NCBI GenBank assembly: GCA_963753105.1
Contig: CAVWBD010000006.1
Location: 62,001 to 126,000, forward strand
DNA from: SZUA-36 sp963753105
GTDB lineage: Bacteria; Pseudomonadota; Gammaproteobacteria; Xanthomonadales; SZUA-36
DNA length: 64,000 nt
Direction of reading: 5' to 3'
A program made the position numbers and the translations under genes. Of the stretch, positions 51,801-61,076 are shown in pieces (the first letter of the stretch is position 1; the number at the start of each line of letters is the position of its first letter). The notes under the pieces were generated by a model. It worked only from the letters and a program-made list of their open reading frames with translations. It did no database searches and had not been told where the DNA came from.

Positions 51801-53012
51801 CGCCGTGCCCGGCACAGAACTGTTGGGCGCAGTCGGGCTGGGAACCGACCGTGCAAATCCCAACAATATTGGCGTTATCCCGGTCAGTTTTATCCGCGCC
51901 GGTATCGAGGCCCCCGAAACACTGGTTCTGATGGATGGTGTCAGTCGTGGGTTTGCCCTGGCTGGCAACAGCGAACATGATTTTACCTATGTTGACGTGC
52001 CTCCGGGTACGGACACGCTTACCGTGTCAGCAACAGGCGCCGACAGCACCCAGAATAACAACCTGGCCATTGAACTCTATCGCATGGAGTTTAATGATGC
52101 ATTTGCAAACGCCCCGTTTGCCACGCAACCCAACACTGCAGGAGAGCCATTCAGATCTGCTTCTGGTTCTGCTGGCAACGGGCCAAGCGTGGTCGTTGAT
52201 GATGGTGTGCCACCGGGTCGCTGGTATGCCGTGGTTCAGAACCAGGACAGCGCCAACGCCAGCGTCACCCTCACTGCAAACATGACGTATTCCGGAACTC
52301 CGATTGCGCTTAAAGCGGGTCTGTGGGAGCCCGGTGGTGTCAGGCTGGGCATTAAGCAGGGCTACGATTTAGGTTCCGATGCGAGCGGTAATCGATCCAT
52401 GTTGTGGTACACCTATACTGAGGATGGCACACCGACCTGGTACCTGGCTGCAGGCGCCGGACCCGTGGGCAACGTGTGGAAGGCCAGGCTGAAACGCTTT
52501 ACCAACGATGGAACCGACGCAACAGAGGGTTGTGATTGGCTGGGTATCGATAACTGCACTGGCCGAGGATGATTACATCTTCTCCTTCACACTGTTTGGG
52601 GACGAGGGCAGCGACCGGATCATCAACCCGTTCATAGTCCCGAACTGCCCACTGGAGGGAGACGAACTGAAGAGTTATAACGGCGTCTGGTCAACGGATC
52701 CAGGTGGGTGTCGGTGGCGCCACGGTGGTTGTCAGTGAAGGTTCAGAAGGATATGTGCACTATATCTATGATGGCAATGGGAATCCGGTCTGGCTGCAAG
52801 GCGGCGTGAACATGAGACAGTGGAGTGGTTTTTGCCCCGTGTGCACAGGTCCTACGCCCACTAAGACACCGGTTGGACCCTTTTCACGTAGTTTTGTCGA
52901 TGAAGACAGCATGAGCTGGACTTTGGACTACACGTTACTTTCACCGTTGATGGGGACGGTGAACCGGACTGATAACACCGAGAAGTTAACGGTCCGTCTT
53001 GACTGCCAGTAA
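48820..53012 (+). pseudogene. Secreted subtilisin-like serine protease (S8), C-terminal part interrupted by two frameshifts
   Basis: The first frame covers 1250 residues. It has a signal peptide (1-28) and an inhibitor I9 propeptide (about 40-160). The catalytic domain holds Asp195 (GIIDSGINWDHP), His271 (NSGHGSHVASIAAG) and Ser618 (SGTSMASPHVAGAAAL), with a PA domain inserted (about 440-560). Fn3-like and pre-peptidase C-like domains follow, then the start of a WYT-type tail domain (LWYTYTEDGTPTWYLAAGAG). Removing one base near 52523-52527 and one near 52698-52703 extends it to 1396 residues, completing that tail (ALAEDDYIFSFTLFGDEGSD and VHYIYDGNGNPVWLQGG). The protease core is intact, so a shortened enzyme could still work. 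It probably degrades extracellular protein. Confidence 0.8.
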
Positions 53013-53034
53013 GCCTGGCGGATGAAACGAAATA

Positions 53035-53062
53035 CGGGCGCAACGTTTTAGTGTTGCGCCCG
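53035..53062. terminator. Hairpin between the subtilase and queA
   Basis: CGGGCGCAAC and GTTGCGCCCG pair perfectly around GTTTTAGT. The following CTTCC is a weak T tract. It sits 22 bp after the protease stop. Confidence 0.65.
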
Positions 53063-53073
53063 CTTCCATCCAC

Positions 53074-54090
53074 ATGAAACGCACAGATTTCCACTATGAA
53101 CTGCCGGCGGAACTGATCGCCCAGGTACCGCTGGAGCAACGTAGCGCAAGCCGTCTGCTGTGCTTTGACAAGAAAGGCAGTGCATTGCAAGACCGCAGGT
53201 TCAGCGACCTCCCCGAACTCCTCAAGCCCGAAGATTTGCTGGTGTTCAACAACACCCGGGTCATTCCAGCCCGTTTGTTTGGCAACAAGGCCAGTGGCGG
53301 CAAGCTGGAAATCCTGATCGAACGCCTGCTGGACCAGCGGCAATGCCTGGCGCAGATGCGGGCCAGCAAGTCACCCAAGCCGGGTAGCGTGGTCCTGCTG
53401 GAGGACGGCAGTGAACTGGAGATTATCGGGCGGCAGGATGGTTTTTTCCACCTGCGCACGGCAAGCGGAGACCTGATGCGCCTGCTGATCAAGCTAGGCC
53501 ATATGCCGTTACCACCGTATATCACGCGCGAGGACACGGAATACGATCGGCAGCGTTACCAAACGGTGTATGCGCAAACCCCGGGCGCCGTGGCGGCGCC
53601 GACGGCGGGTCTGCATTTCGATGAAGCCCTGCTGTTGCAACTGGAAACTGCCGGGGTGCGTTCAACAACGGTCACGCTGCACGTCGGCGCCGGGACTTTC
53701 CAGCCTGTCAGGGCGGACAATATTGAAGACCACCAGATGCACGCCGAGTGGCTGGAAGTTTCACAAGCCACCTGCGACGCGATGGCGGAGACCAGGCAGC
53801 GTGGCGGACGCGTCATCGCTGTCGGGACCACCGCGGTGCGCAGCCTCGAGACTGCTGCGGCTGACGGTACATTGAAGCCATTTACCGGTGACAGCCGGAT
53901 TTTCATCTACCCGCCATACCGGTTTCGCACGGTGGACGCGATGATCACCAACTTCCACCTGCCCGAATCCACGTTGCTGATGCTGGTGGCCGCCTTTGCC
54001 GGGCTCGAGAACACCTTGGCCGCCTACCGCCACGCCGTTGAACAGCGCTACCGCTTCTTCAGCTACGGCGACGCGATGCTAATCAGCTGA
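53074..54090 (+). CDS. queA: S-adenosylmethionine:tRNA ribosyltransferase-isomerase
   Basis: A 338-residue protein starting MKRTDFHYELPAELIAQVPL and containing LLVFNNTRVIPARLFG, GHMPLPPYITRE, AVAAPTAGLHFDEALL and THVGAGTFQPVR-like VTLHVGAGTFQPVRADN, all QueA hallmarks. It makes epoxyqueuosine at position 34 of tRNAs from 7-aminomethyl-7-deazaguanine. It normally directly precedes tgt; here 578 bp of repeat elements separate the two. Confidence 0.95.
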   Translation: MKRTDFHYELPAELIAQVPLEQRSASRLLCFDKKGSALQDRRFSDLPELLKPEDLLVFNNTRVIPARLFGNKASGGKLEILIERLLDQRQCLAQMRASKSPKPGSVVLLEDGSELEIIGRQDGFFHLRTASGDLMRLLIKLGHMPLPPYITREDTEYDRQRYQTVYAQTPGAVAAPTAGLHFDEALLLQLETAGVRSTTVTLHVGAGTFQPVRADNIEDHQMHAEWLEVSQATCDAMAETRQRGGRVIAVGTTAVRSLETAAADGTLKPFTGDSRIFIYPPYRFRTVDAMITNFHLPESTLLMLVAAFAGLENTLAAYRHAVEQRYRFFSYGDAMLIS

Positions 54091-54189
54091 TTAGCTGACT
54101 AGAGGTCAGGTTCATTCCCATCAACCAGGCTGTGCCGGGCATTCCTTCCCAACCCGAAGGAGTGGCACCTCGCCACGATTCAATATATC

Positions 54190-54410
54190 GCCTGATAGTT
54201 TACCGGTGTGGGCTCGCTGCCCCGCAGCCCTGCGGGCTACCCTCTCCTTCGAGTCGTTCACGGGGACGGCCTCACAGGGCATCCAGTGTCAAGCCTGGTC
54301 GGATCGCATCGAACTTACCTGTGCATCCTTGCGATCTATACTCCACCATGGAGATAACGGCTCTCAGGATTCGGTGCTCAAAGGTCGCCCACAACGGCAA
54401 ACCATTAGGC
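54190..54410. repeat. Element B, inverted orientation, diverged copy (221 bp)
   Basis: The terminal inverted repeats are GCCTGATAGTTTACCGGTGT (54190-54209) and ACAACGGCAAACCATTAGGC (54391-54410). The reverse complement carries GAGCACCGAATCCTGAG, TGTGAGGCC and GAAGGAGAGGGTAGCCCG in the order of the 63342 copy. A 25-base longer, diverged middle follows the GAGATAACGG segment. A lone element A terminus (GCTGTGCCGGGCATTCC) lies at 54130-54146. No gene occupies 54091-54668. Confidence 0.7.
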
Positions 54411-54465
54411 TGTCATGAAGGGGCTAGTTGCGATTGCTCTTAAGGCCCGCAGCGGAGTAATTCGA

Positions 54466-54571
54466 GCTGTGCCGGGTGTTCCTTACCCGGAACCGTGAGC
54501 GACAGGGAGTCGCGATCGAGCCTACAGGGATGTATTCACGGCGTGTTTCGGGAAGGAATACCCGGCTCAGC
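54466..54571. repeat. Element A copy (106 bp)
   Basis: Begins GCTGTGCCGGGTGTTCC and ends GGAATACCCGGCTCAGC. The interior GTGAGCGACAGGGAGTCGCG is also found, in the opposite orientation, at 29583-29607. It lies about 100 bp before tgt. Confidence 0.75.
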
Positions 54572-54668
54572 CATATTTCGGCCAAAGCACCTGGTATTTT
54601 GGACGGTTGAGTGCATTGAGGTGGGCGGGGTGTCAAAATACACCACCACTCAATCGCTGAAAGAACCG

Positions 54669-55775
54669 ATGGATTTTGATTTACTGAATAACGATGGAAT
54701 GGCCCGCCGCGGCCGGCTGACCTTTGAGCGGGGTACGGTGGAGACACCTGCCTTCATGCCGGTGGGCACTTATGGCACCGTCAAGGCGATGACACCGAAG
54801 GCGGTGCGTGACACGGGTGCCGAGATCATCCTGGGCAATACCTTTCACCTGATGCTGCGTCCGGGCACCGAGGTCATCGGTGCACACGGTGGCCTGCATG
54901 AATTCATGCAGTGGCCAAGGCCGATACTGACCGATTCCGGTGGTTTCCAGGTCTGGAGCCTGTCAGAGCGGCGCAAAATCACGGAGAAAGGCGTCACTTT
55001 TGCTTCACCGGTGGATGGTGCGCGTGTATTCCTCGGGCCGGAGGAGTCCATGGCGGTGCAGGCCGCGCTGGGTTCGGACATCGTCATGTGTTTTGATGAA
55101 TGCACACCGTATCCCGCCACCGAGCAGCAAGCATTGGAATCCATGCAATTGTCCATGCGCTGGGCACAGCGCTGTCGCGAAGCACAAGGTGACAATCCCT
55201 CGGCATTGTTCGGCATCGTGCAGGGCGGCATGTACGAGGCCCTGCGCGAACAGTCGGCCAGGGCTTTGACCGGGATTGGTTTTGACGGCTACGCCATCGG
55301 CGGGCTGTCGGTGGGTGAGCCCGCTGAAGAGCGGGAACAGGTATTGGAATACACCCTGCCGGAATTACCCGTTGATAAACCGCGTTACCTGATGGGAGTA
55401 GGGCGGCCACAGGACATCATCGCGGCGGTATCGCTCGGCGTGGATATGTTCGATTGCGTGATGCCAACGCGTAATGCACGCAATGGTTATTACTTTACCC
55501 GGCGTGGCGTATTGAAAATCCGCAATTCACGTTATGCGATGGATACCCGTCCGGTTGACGGGGATTGTGCGTGCAGCACATGCCGTAATTACTCACGGGC
55601 CTATTTGAAACACCTGGACCGTTGCAAGGAAATGCTCGGCCCCCACCTGGCCACTGTGCACAACCTGTATTTCTACCAGCAGCTGATGGCGGGTTTAAGG
55701 GATGCCATAGCGGCCGGCAGGCTCGCCGAGTATGCGAAGTGCTTCCTGGAAGACTACGCCCAGGGTGTTGACTGA
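54669..55775 (+). CDS. tgt: Queuine/preQ1 tRNA-guanine transglycosylase
   Basis: The ATG at 54669 is chosen because the product then begins MDFDLLNNDGMARRGRLTFE, matching other Tgt proteins; the open frame extends upstream into repeat DNA. Of 368 residues, the substrate pocket DSGGFQVWSL, the nucleophile region FDCVMPTRNARNGYYFT and the zinc site CACSTC with a later H are present. It exchanges guanine 34 for preQ1 in tRNAs with GUN anticodons. It lies before yajC, the usual gammaproteobacterial order. Confidence 0.95.
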   Translation: MDFDLLNNDGMARRGRLTFERGTVETPAFMPVGTYGTVKAMTPKAVRDTGAEIILGNTFHLMLRPGTEVIGAHGGLHEFMQWPRPILTDSGGFQVWSLSERRKITEKGVTFASPVDGARVFLGPEESMAVQAALGSDIVMCFDECTPYPATEQQALESMQLSMRWAQRCREAQGDNPSALFGIVQGGMYEALREQSARALTGIGFDGYAIGGLSVGEPAEEREQVLEYTLPELPVDKPRYLMGVGRPQDIIAAVSLGVDMFDCVMPTRNARNGYYFTRRGVLKIRNSRYAMDTRPVDGDCACSTCRNYSRAYLKHLDRCKEMLGPHLATVHNLYFYQQLMAGLRDAIAAGRLAEYAKCFLEDYAQGVD

Positions 55776-55795
55776 GTAAATAACGACAAAAACGG

Positions 55796-55824
55796 CGGTT
55801 TTATAAATCCGCTTGCATTATAAT
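55796..55824 (+). promoter_or_regulatory. Possible promoter before yajC
   Basis: A perfect TATAAT at 55819-55824 lies 123 bp before yajC. The -35 position (CGGTTT) is weak, so the call rests on the -10 alone. Confidence 0.3.
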
Positions 55825-55946
55825 TGACCGGTTATTACCGGCGAACTGTTTGAAAATCAACACAGTGACCCCAAATGGATGGATAACAATCCAAGCCAGA
55901 TGTATAAGAGCGGTCAAATCCGCAACAGACAAACAAGAGAATAAAC

Positions 55947-56270
55947 ATGGACTTCTTTATTTCCAATGCATATGCCCAGGACGCAGCAGCGGCTGGTGGC
56001 CTGATGAGTTTTCTACCATTGATCGTCATTTTCGCAGTGTTCTATTTCATGCTGATTCGTCCGCAGATGAAGCGTTCCAAGGAACACCGTAACCTGGTCG
56101 CCGGTCTTTCCAAGGGTGACGAAGTGGTCACCAACGGTGGCTTGCTCGGACGTATAACCGACGTGTCCGAATCATTTGTCACGCTGGAACTGGCCGACAA
56201 GCTGGAAGTCAAGTTGCAACGCCAGGCCGTGACCAACGTCATGCCCAAGGGCACGATCAAATCCGTTTGA
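55947..56270 (+). CDS. yajC: Preprotein translocase subunit YajC
   Basis: A 107-residue protein: membrane helix (LMSFLPLIVIFAVFYFMLIR, about 22-41) followed by the conserved RPQMKRSKEHRNLVAGLSKG and GDEVVTNGGLLGRI. It joins SecDF in the accessory complex of the Sec channel. Good ribosome binding site; 35 bp upstream of secD. Confidence 0.95.
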   Translation: MDFFISNAYAQDAAAAGGLMSFLPLIVIFAVFYFMLIRPQMKRSKEHRNLVAGLSKGDEVVTNGGLLGRITDVSESFVTLELADKLEVKLQRQAVTNVMPKGTIKSV

Positions 56271-56305
56271 TCTTTCGCGTTTTAATTCTATTTAGAGACT
56301 GATTA

Positions 56306-58135
56306 ATGAACCAGTATTCTGTCTGGAAGTACTTGCTGATACTTATTGTTATCGCAATCGGCATTATCTATGCCCTGCCCAATCTTTATGGCGAAGACCC
56401 TGCTTTGCAGGTCACTTCATCGCGTGGGTTTGACCTGCCGCTCGATTTGACTGGCCGGATCGACAACGCCCTGGTGGCGGAGCAGATCAGCTACGACAGC
56501 CATGAGCAGCAGGGCAACCGTATGCTGTATCGCTTCGATAATACCGAGGACCAGATCAGGGCGGCCGACGTGGTGCGTGCAGAACTGGGTGATCAGTTCG
56601 TGGTCGCACTGAACCTTGCCCACGCCACACCGGATTTCCTGCGCGCCATTGGCGGCAAACCAATGACGCTGGGTCTTGACCTGCAGGGTGGTGTGCACTT
56701 CCTGATGCAGGTTGATATGGACACGGCCCGTGGCCAGCAGCTGGACCGGTTCGTGGACGACATCCGTGCGGTATTGCGTGAGCAGGGCATCCGTTATGTG
56801 TCGGTTCGGCACGAGGGCGATGCCGTGATGGTCATGTTGCGTTCCGCCGAAGACCGTGACCGGACCCTGAACCTGATGCGTACTGACCAGAGCCTGCAGG
56901 GGCTGAATGTAACGGAGCTGCCGGCCGGGGAGACCTTTGGTATTTCGGCCACGGTCCAGGAACAGCAGTTACTGGCCTTGCAGCAAACCGCGCTGAAACA
57001 GAACATCACCACCTTACGTAACCGAGTCAACGAACTCGGTGTGGCCGAGCCGGTCATCCAGCAGCAGGGTGCAGACCGCGTGGTCGTGCAGTTGCCGGGT
57101 GTACAGGATACGGTTGAAGCGAAGAAGATCATCGGTGCAACGGCGACCCTGGAATACCGTGCTGTTGACGAGGCCAACGATGCGTTTACTGCTGCGCAGA
57201 CCGGTCGCATTCCACCCGAATCCCGTATGTATACCTATGAAGGCAACCCGATCCTGCTCAAAAAGCGCCTGATCGTTTCCGGTGACCAGCTGATCGGTGC
57301 TTCCGCATCGTTTGACCAGCAGACCGGGCAGCCGTCGGTCAGCGTGACGCTGGACGGCGTTGGCTCCAAGCGCATGCTGGACTTCACCCGCGATAACGTG
57401 GGTAACCGCATGGCGGTGGTGTATATCGAACAGAAGCCCAATGGCCGCAAGATCGAAGACGTGATCAGTGTCGCCGTGGTGCGTGAGCCGTTTGGCAAGC
57501 GCTTCCAGACCACCGGGCTGGATTCCATCAACGAAGCTTCGCAACTGTCCTTGTTGCTCAGGGCTGGTGCGCTGGCGGCGCCGATGGAAATCGTCGAAGA
57601 ACGTACCGTGGGCCCGAGCCTGGGACAGGACAACGTGGACCAGGGCAAGAAAGCCGTAATGATCGGTTTTGTACTGGTGCTGGTTTTCATGGCCCTGTAT
57701 TACAGGGTCTTCGGCCTGGTAGCCAACCTGGCCCTGTTTGCCAACCTGGTGTTGCTGGTCTCCTTGCTGTCCATGCTGGGCGCAACGCTGACCATGCCGG
57801 GTATCGCCGGTATCGTGTTGACCATCGGTATGGCGGTTGACGCCAACGTGCTGATCTTCGAACGAATACGCGAGGAGTTACGCAACAAGAATACGCCGCA
57901 AGCCAGTATCCGCGCAGGTTACGAAAAGGCATTTTCAACCATCGCGGATGCCAATATCACCACGCTGATCGCGGCGTTTGTGCTGTTCCTGTTTGGAACC
58001 GGCCCGATCAAGGGCTTCGCGGTAACGCTGTCGCTGGGTATCGTGACCTCCATGTTCACGGCGATCATGGGCACACGTGCGGTGATCAACTTGATTTACG
58101 GCGGCCAGAAACGTGTCCGCAAGCTGGCAATTTAG
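56306..58135 (+). CDS. secD: Protein translocase subunit SecD
   Basis: A 609-residue RND-type protein. One N-terminal helix is followed by LGLDLQGGVHFLMQVDM, the P1 domain (about 110-430, RVNELGVAEPVIQQQGADRV) and five C-terminal helices with GIAGIVLTIGMAVDANVLIF (helix 4). With SecF it uses the proton gradient to pull exported chains into the periplasm. Followed ten bases later by secF. Confidence 0.95.
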   Translation: MNQYSVWKYLLILIVIAIGIIYALPNLYGEDPALQVTSSRGFDLPLDLTGRIDNALVAEQISYDSHEQQGNRMLYRFDNTEDQIRAADVVRAELGDQFVVALNLAHATPDFLRAIGGKPMTLGLDLQGGVHFLMQVDMDTARGQQLDRFVDDIRAVLREQGIRYVSVRHEGDAVMVMLRSAEDRDRTLNLMRTDQSLQGLNVTELPAGETFGISATVQEQQLLALQQTALKQNITTLRNRVNELGVAEPVIQQQGADRVVVQLPGVQDTVEAKKIIGATATLEYRAVDEANDAFTAAQTGRIPPESRMYTYEGNPILLKKRLIVSGDQLIGASASFDQQTGQPSVSVTLDGVGSKRMLDFTRDNVGNRMAVVYIEQKPNGRKIEDVISVAVVREPFGKRFQTTGLDSINEASQLSLLLRAGALAAPMEIVEERTVGPSLGQDNVDQGKKAVMIGFVLVLVFMALYYRVFGLVANLALFANLVLLVSLLSMLGATLTMPGIAGIVLTIGMAVDANVLIFERIREELRNKNTPQASIRAGYEKAFSTIADANITTLIAAFVLFLFGTGPIKGFAVTLSLGIVTSMFTAIMGTRAVINLIYGGQKRVRKLAI

Positions 58136-58144
58136 GGAACTGAC

Positions 58145-59083
58145 ATGAAATTTCTGAATCGTACAACCACAATTGATTTCATGAGCCGGCGCAAGATCGC
58201 GCTGGTTTTCTCGGCCGTCCTGATTGTCGTCTCGATAGCATCCCTGTATACGCGTGGCCTGAATTTTGGCCTGGACTTCACCGGTGGCACGCTGATCGAG
58301 GTCGGTTTCCCGACAGCACCCAACACCACCGATGTCAGGGATAACCTGGCTAACGCAGGCTTTGATTCCATCGTTCAAACCTATGGCGCGGCCACTGATA
58401 TCGTGGTTCGAATTCCGCCGACCGGGATTGAAGAGAGTAGTGCAGAGTTGTCCACCCGTGTGCTGGCGGCGTTGAGCCAGGGCGTGGAGGGCGATATTGA
58501 TATGCGCCGTGTGGAGTTCGTCGGCCCGCAGGTCGGTGACGAGTTGAAAGAGCAGGGTGTGCTGGCAGTTATCTACGCCATGGTTGGTGTGTTCCTGTAC
58601 GTCATGTTCCGCTTCCAATGGCGTTTCTCGGTGGGCGCAGTAGCAGCCCTGTGCCATGATGTCATCATCACCATGGGAATGATCTCCCTGGTGCAGATCG
58701 AGTTCGATCTGACCGTCGTGGCCGCCATCCTGGCCGTGGTCGGTTACTCGTTGAATGATACGATCGTGCTGTTTGACCGAATCCGTGAGAATTTCCCGCG
58801 CTACCGCAAACGGCAGCCCGTGGAAGTCGTCAACACGTCGATCAACGAAGTGCTGGCACGCACCATCATGACGTCCACCACGACATTGATCGTGCTGTTT
58901 GCATTGTTCTTCTTTGGCGGTGAGATCATACATGGCTTCGCATTCACCTTGATTACTGGTGTTGTGATCGGTACTTACTCATCCATCTATGTCGCGAGCA
59001 CGGCACTGTTGCAATTGGGTGTCAGCAAGTACGATTTGATGGAAGTGGAAAAAGAAGGCGCCAAGCTCGACGTCAGGCCCTGA
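58145..59083 (+). CDS. secF: Protein translocase subunit SecF
   Basis: A 312-residue protein: helix 1 (IALVFSAVLIVVSIASLYTR), GLNFGLDFTGGTLIEVGF, a periplasmic domain, and five further helices with LAVVGYSLNDTIVLFDRIRE and TIMTSTTTLIVLFALFFFGG. Length and motifs are standard for SecF. Followed by a strong terminator. Confidence 0.95.
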   Translation: MKFLNRTTTIDFMSRRKIALVFSAVLIVVSIASLYTRGLNFGLDFTGGTLIEVGFPTAPNTTDVRDNLANAGFDSIVQTYGAATDIVVRIPPTGIEESSAELSTRVLAALSQGVEGDIDMRRVEFVGPQVGDELKEQGVLAVIYAMVGVFLYVMFRFQWRFSVGAVAALCHDVIITMGMISLVQIEFDLTVVAAILAVVGYSLNDTIVLFDRIRENFPRYRKRQPVEVVNTSINEVLARTIMTSTTTLIVLFALFFFGGEIIHGFAFTLITGVVIGTYSSIYVASTALLQLGVSKYDLMEVEKEGAKLDVRP

Positions 59084-59101
59084 CAATCAATACGCTTCGA
59101 G

Positions 59102-59126
59102 AAAGGCGCCTGCGGGCGCCTTTTTT
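59102..59126 (+). terminator. Intrinsic terminator of the yajC-secDF unit
   Basis: AAAGGCGCC pairs with GGCGCCTTT around TGCG, followed by TTT. It is 18 bp beyond the secF stop. Confidence 0.9.
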
Positions 59127-59161
59127 GTGTCCAGAATAATTTGCTTCGTGAGGAGCAGATC

Positions 59162-59233
59162 TGTAGGAGGCCCCTTGGGGCCGAACCAACATCGTGATCG
59201 TCGAAACATCGCCCGCAAGCGGGCTCCTACAAG
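59162..59233. repeat. Pair of REP elements in opposite orientation (BIME-like)
   Basis: TGTAGGAGGCCCCTTGGGGC (59162) and the opposite-strand copy ending GCGGGCTCCTACA (59233) are REP units with the GTAGGAG head and a G+C hairpin. They are arranged head-out around a 20-base spacer, as in BIMEs. A third, single unit lies at 61430-61461. Such REPs are mobilised by RAYT transposases encoded elsewhere. Confidence 0.8.
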
Positions 59234-59275
59234 GCGTTGATGGCTATCGCTTAGCCTTTGCCCAGCGCGGCTCGA

Positions 59276-59417
59276 TTATGTTCAGGATGAACGGTAGATC
59301 GCGGGCTGGGCAGGGACTGTTCCCGACAACCCCCTGCATTTCCTCCGTTCCTGGAGGTCAGACGCGCACGACTGCAGGGATGCAGGAGGTAGAGCAACGC
59401 AGGAGCAGTTGCCGAGG
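59276..59417. repeat. Composite repeat: TTCAGGATGAAC module, module D and inverted module E
   Basis: TATGTTCAGGATGAACGG (59278) leads into module D (59311-59361, 47 of 51 bases identical to 29451-29501 by eye). Module E follows in the orientation opposite to its copy at 29523-29573 (59368-59417). Here ACGGTAGATCG is joined directly to GGGCTGGG, while the 29.4 kb copy has about 30 bases inserted at that point. Confidence 0.75.
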
Positions 59418-59445
59418 AGCGATCATATTAGTAGCAGCTCGATTA

Positions 59446-60243
59446 CTACCGTTTCGCCTTGGCCCATCTGGGTTCGATGATCTTCCTAAGCGGTGTCATC
59501 AGCTTGTACGGCGCGGCCAGCACGGAGTGTGAATTCTCCACTGCATCGCTGCCGTCAAAGTCAGAAACGACACCACCGGCTTCCCTGACCAAAAGGGCGC
59601 CGGCCGCTACATCCCAGGGTTTCAAACCGATCTCAAAAAATGCATCCACGCGTCCGGCTGCCACCCACGCGAGATCGAGTGCCGCTGCACCATTGCGCCG
59701 GATGTCTTCGATCTTCCGGTACACATCGCTGAAAATGCCGGTATAGACTGCCATCATTCCACGTTGGCGGAATGGGAAAGCAGTTGCTATCACCGCATCA
59801 TCCAGGCCCGTGCGTGCAGACACCCTGATGCGTGTGTTGTTGAGGTAAGCGCCGTTGCCACGGCTGGCGGTGAACATCTCGTCACGCATCGGATCGTAAA
59901 TCACACCGTGTTCCACGCGTCCCTTTACTTGCAGCGCAATGGAAATACCAAAATGCGGCATGCCGTGCAGGTAATTACTGGTACCATCCAGCGGGTCGAT
60001 GATCCAGACATACTCACTCTTGCCCACCTCACCACTTTCTTCGCCAAGTATCGCGTGATCCGGGTGATAGTGTTTTATCTCGTTGATAATTTTTGCTTCG
60101 CTGGTCTCGTCGATTTCAGTAACATAGTCATGCCGTGCCTTGCGGGTGACCGGAATCGATGCAACCTTGGGTAGTTCCTGGCGCAACAGGTCACCGGCAA
60201 TGTGGGCTGCGTTAACTGCAATATTGATCGCTGGATGGGCCAT
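59446..60243 (-). CDS. suhB: Inositol-1-monophosphatase / Nus factor SuhB
   Basis: The ATG at 60243 (MAHPAINIAVNAAHIAG) lies eight bases after AAGGTG; an ATG at 60249 is only two bases from it. The 265-residue product has the metal sites ILGEESGE, WIIDPLDGTSNYLHGM and WDVAAGALLVREAGG. SuhB hydrolyses inositol phosphates in vitro and in E. coli binds RNA polymerase/Nus complexes for rRNA synthesis. It is divergent from trmJ (32 bp), a usual arrangement. Confidence 0.9.
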   Translation of the reverse strand: MAHPAINIAVNAAHIAGDLLRQELPKVASIPVTRKARHDYVTEIDETSEAKIINEIKHYHPDHAILGEESGEVGKSEYVWIIDPLDGTSNYLHGMPHFGISIALQVKGRVEHGVIYDPMRDEMFTASRGNGAYLNNTRIRVSARTGLDDAVIATAFPFRQRGMMAVYTGIFSDVYRKIEDIRRNGAAALDLAWVAAGRVDAFFEIGLKPWDVAAGALLVREAGGVVSDFDGSDAVENSHSVLAAPYKLMTPLRKIIEPRWAKAKR

Positions 60244-60275
60244 GGCCATAACACCTTGAAAGAAAAAACAAGCAA

Positions 60276-61058
60276 ATGAACTCGAAGGCGGAAAAGGATA
60301 ACAGAAGCGAGGCGCAGGTGGCAGCAAGATTGTCATCGATACGCTTTGTTTTGATCAATACTACCCACCCGGGCAACATCGGTGCGACCGCACGGGCCAT
60401 GAAAGTGATGGGCCTGAGCAAGCTGCACCTGGTTACACCAAAGACCTTCCCCAGCGCGGATGCAACCGCCATGGCCTCCGGCGCGGACGACCTGCTACAG
60501 CACGCGACGGTGCACGACTCGCTGGAATCCGCACTCGACGGCTGCAGCCTGGTGCTTGGCACCAGCGCACGCCTGCGCAGCCTGCCGATGCCGCAGATGG
60601 ACCTGCGCGCGGCCGCCAAAAGCGCATTGGCGGAACAGGAAGGGCAGGAAATCGCGGTATTGTTCGGACGTGAACGCTATGGCCTGACAAATGATGAAAT
60701 CCAGCGCTGTCACCAACTGGTACACATCGATACCAACCCCGAGTACGGCTCGTTGAACCTGGCGCAGGCCGTGCAGGTGATGGCCTATGAACTGAGGATG
60801 GCGGCTATCGGCGAGGCGGAGATCAGGGTTGATCCCTTGGACTGGGTACCGGTGGATGCGGGCCAAATGGAGCTGTTTTACAAGCATCTCGAGGAAACAC
60901 TGCTGGATATACAGTTTCTGAATCCGGAGCAGCCCAAGCGTCTGATGGCACGATTGCGCCGCCTGTTCAACCGGGCTCGGCCGGATCAGAACGAGGTCAA
61001 TATCCTGCGCGGTATCCTGGCAGCCTCGCAACGGGCTGCGGGCAAGAAAGACGACTGA
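60276..61058 (+). CDS. trmJ: tRNA (cytidine/uridine-2'-O-)-methyltransferase TrmJ
   Basis: A 260-residue SPOUT methyltransferase: IRFVLINTTHPGNIGATARA (motif 1), VLFGRERYGLTNDEI (motif 2) and YGSLNLAQAVQVMAYELR (motif 3, knot). A C-terminal helical extension (about 170-260) is also present in TrmJ. It methylates the 2'-hydroxyl of residue 32 in several tRNAs. Starts divergently from suhB. Confidence 0.9.
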   Translation: MNSKAEKDNRSEAQVAARLSSIRFVLINTTHPGNIGATARAMKVMGLSKLHLVTPKTFPSADATAMASGADDLLQHATVHDSLESALDGCSLVLGTSARLRSLPMPQMDLRAAAKSALAEQEGQEIAVLFGRERYGLTNDEIQRCHQLVHIDTNPEYGSLNLAQAVQVMAYELRMAAIGEAEIRVDPLDWVPVDAGQMELFYKHLEETLLDIQFLNPEQPKRLMARLRRLFNRARPDQNEVNILRGILAASQRAAGKKDD

Positions 61059-61076
61059 ATCCCAGGGTTCTCAACG

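Noticed and set aside
17557..53012. Programmed +1 frameshifting shared by the four broken genes
   Set aside because: The seven sites (such as CCTGCA, CTTACA, ACCGAA, GATCCA) share no slippery codon, stop codon or upstream Shine-Dalgarno-like signal.
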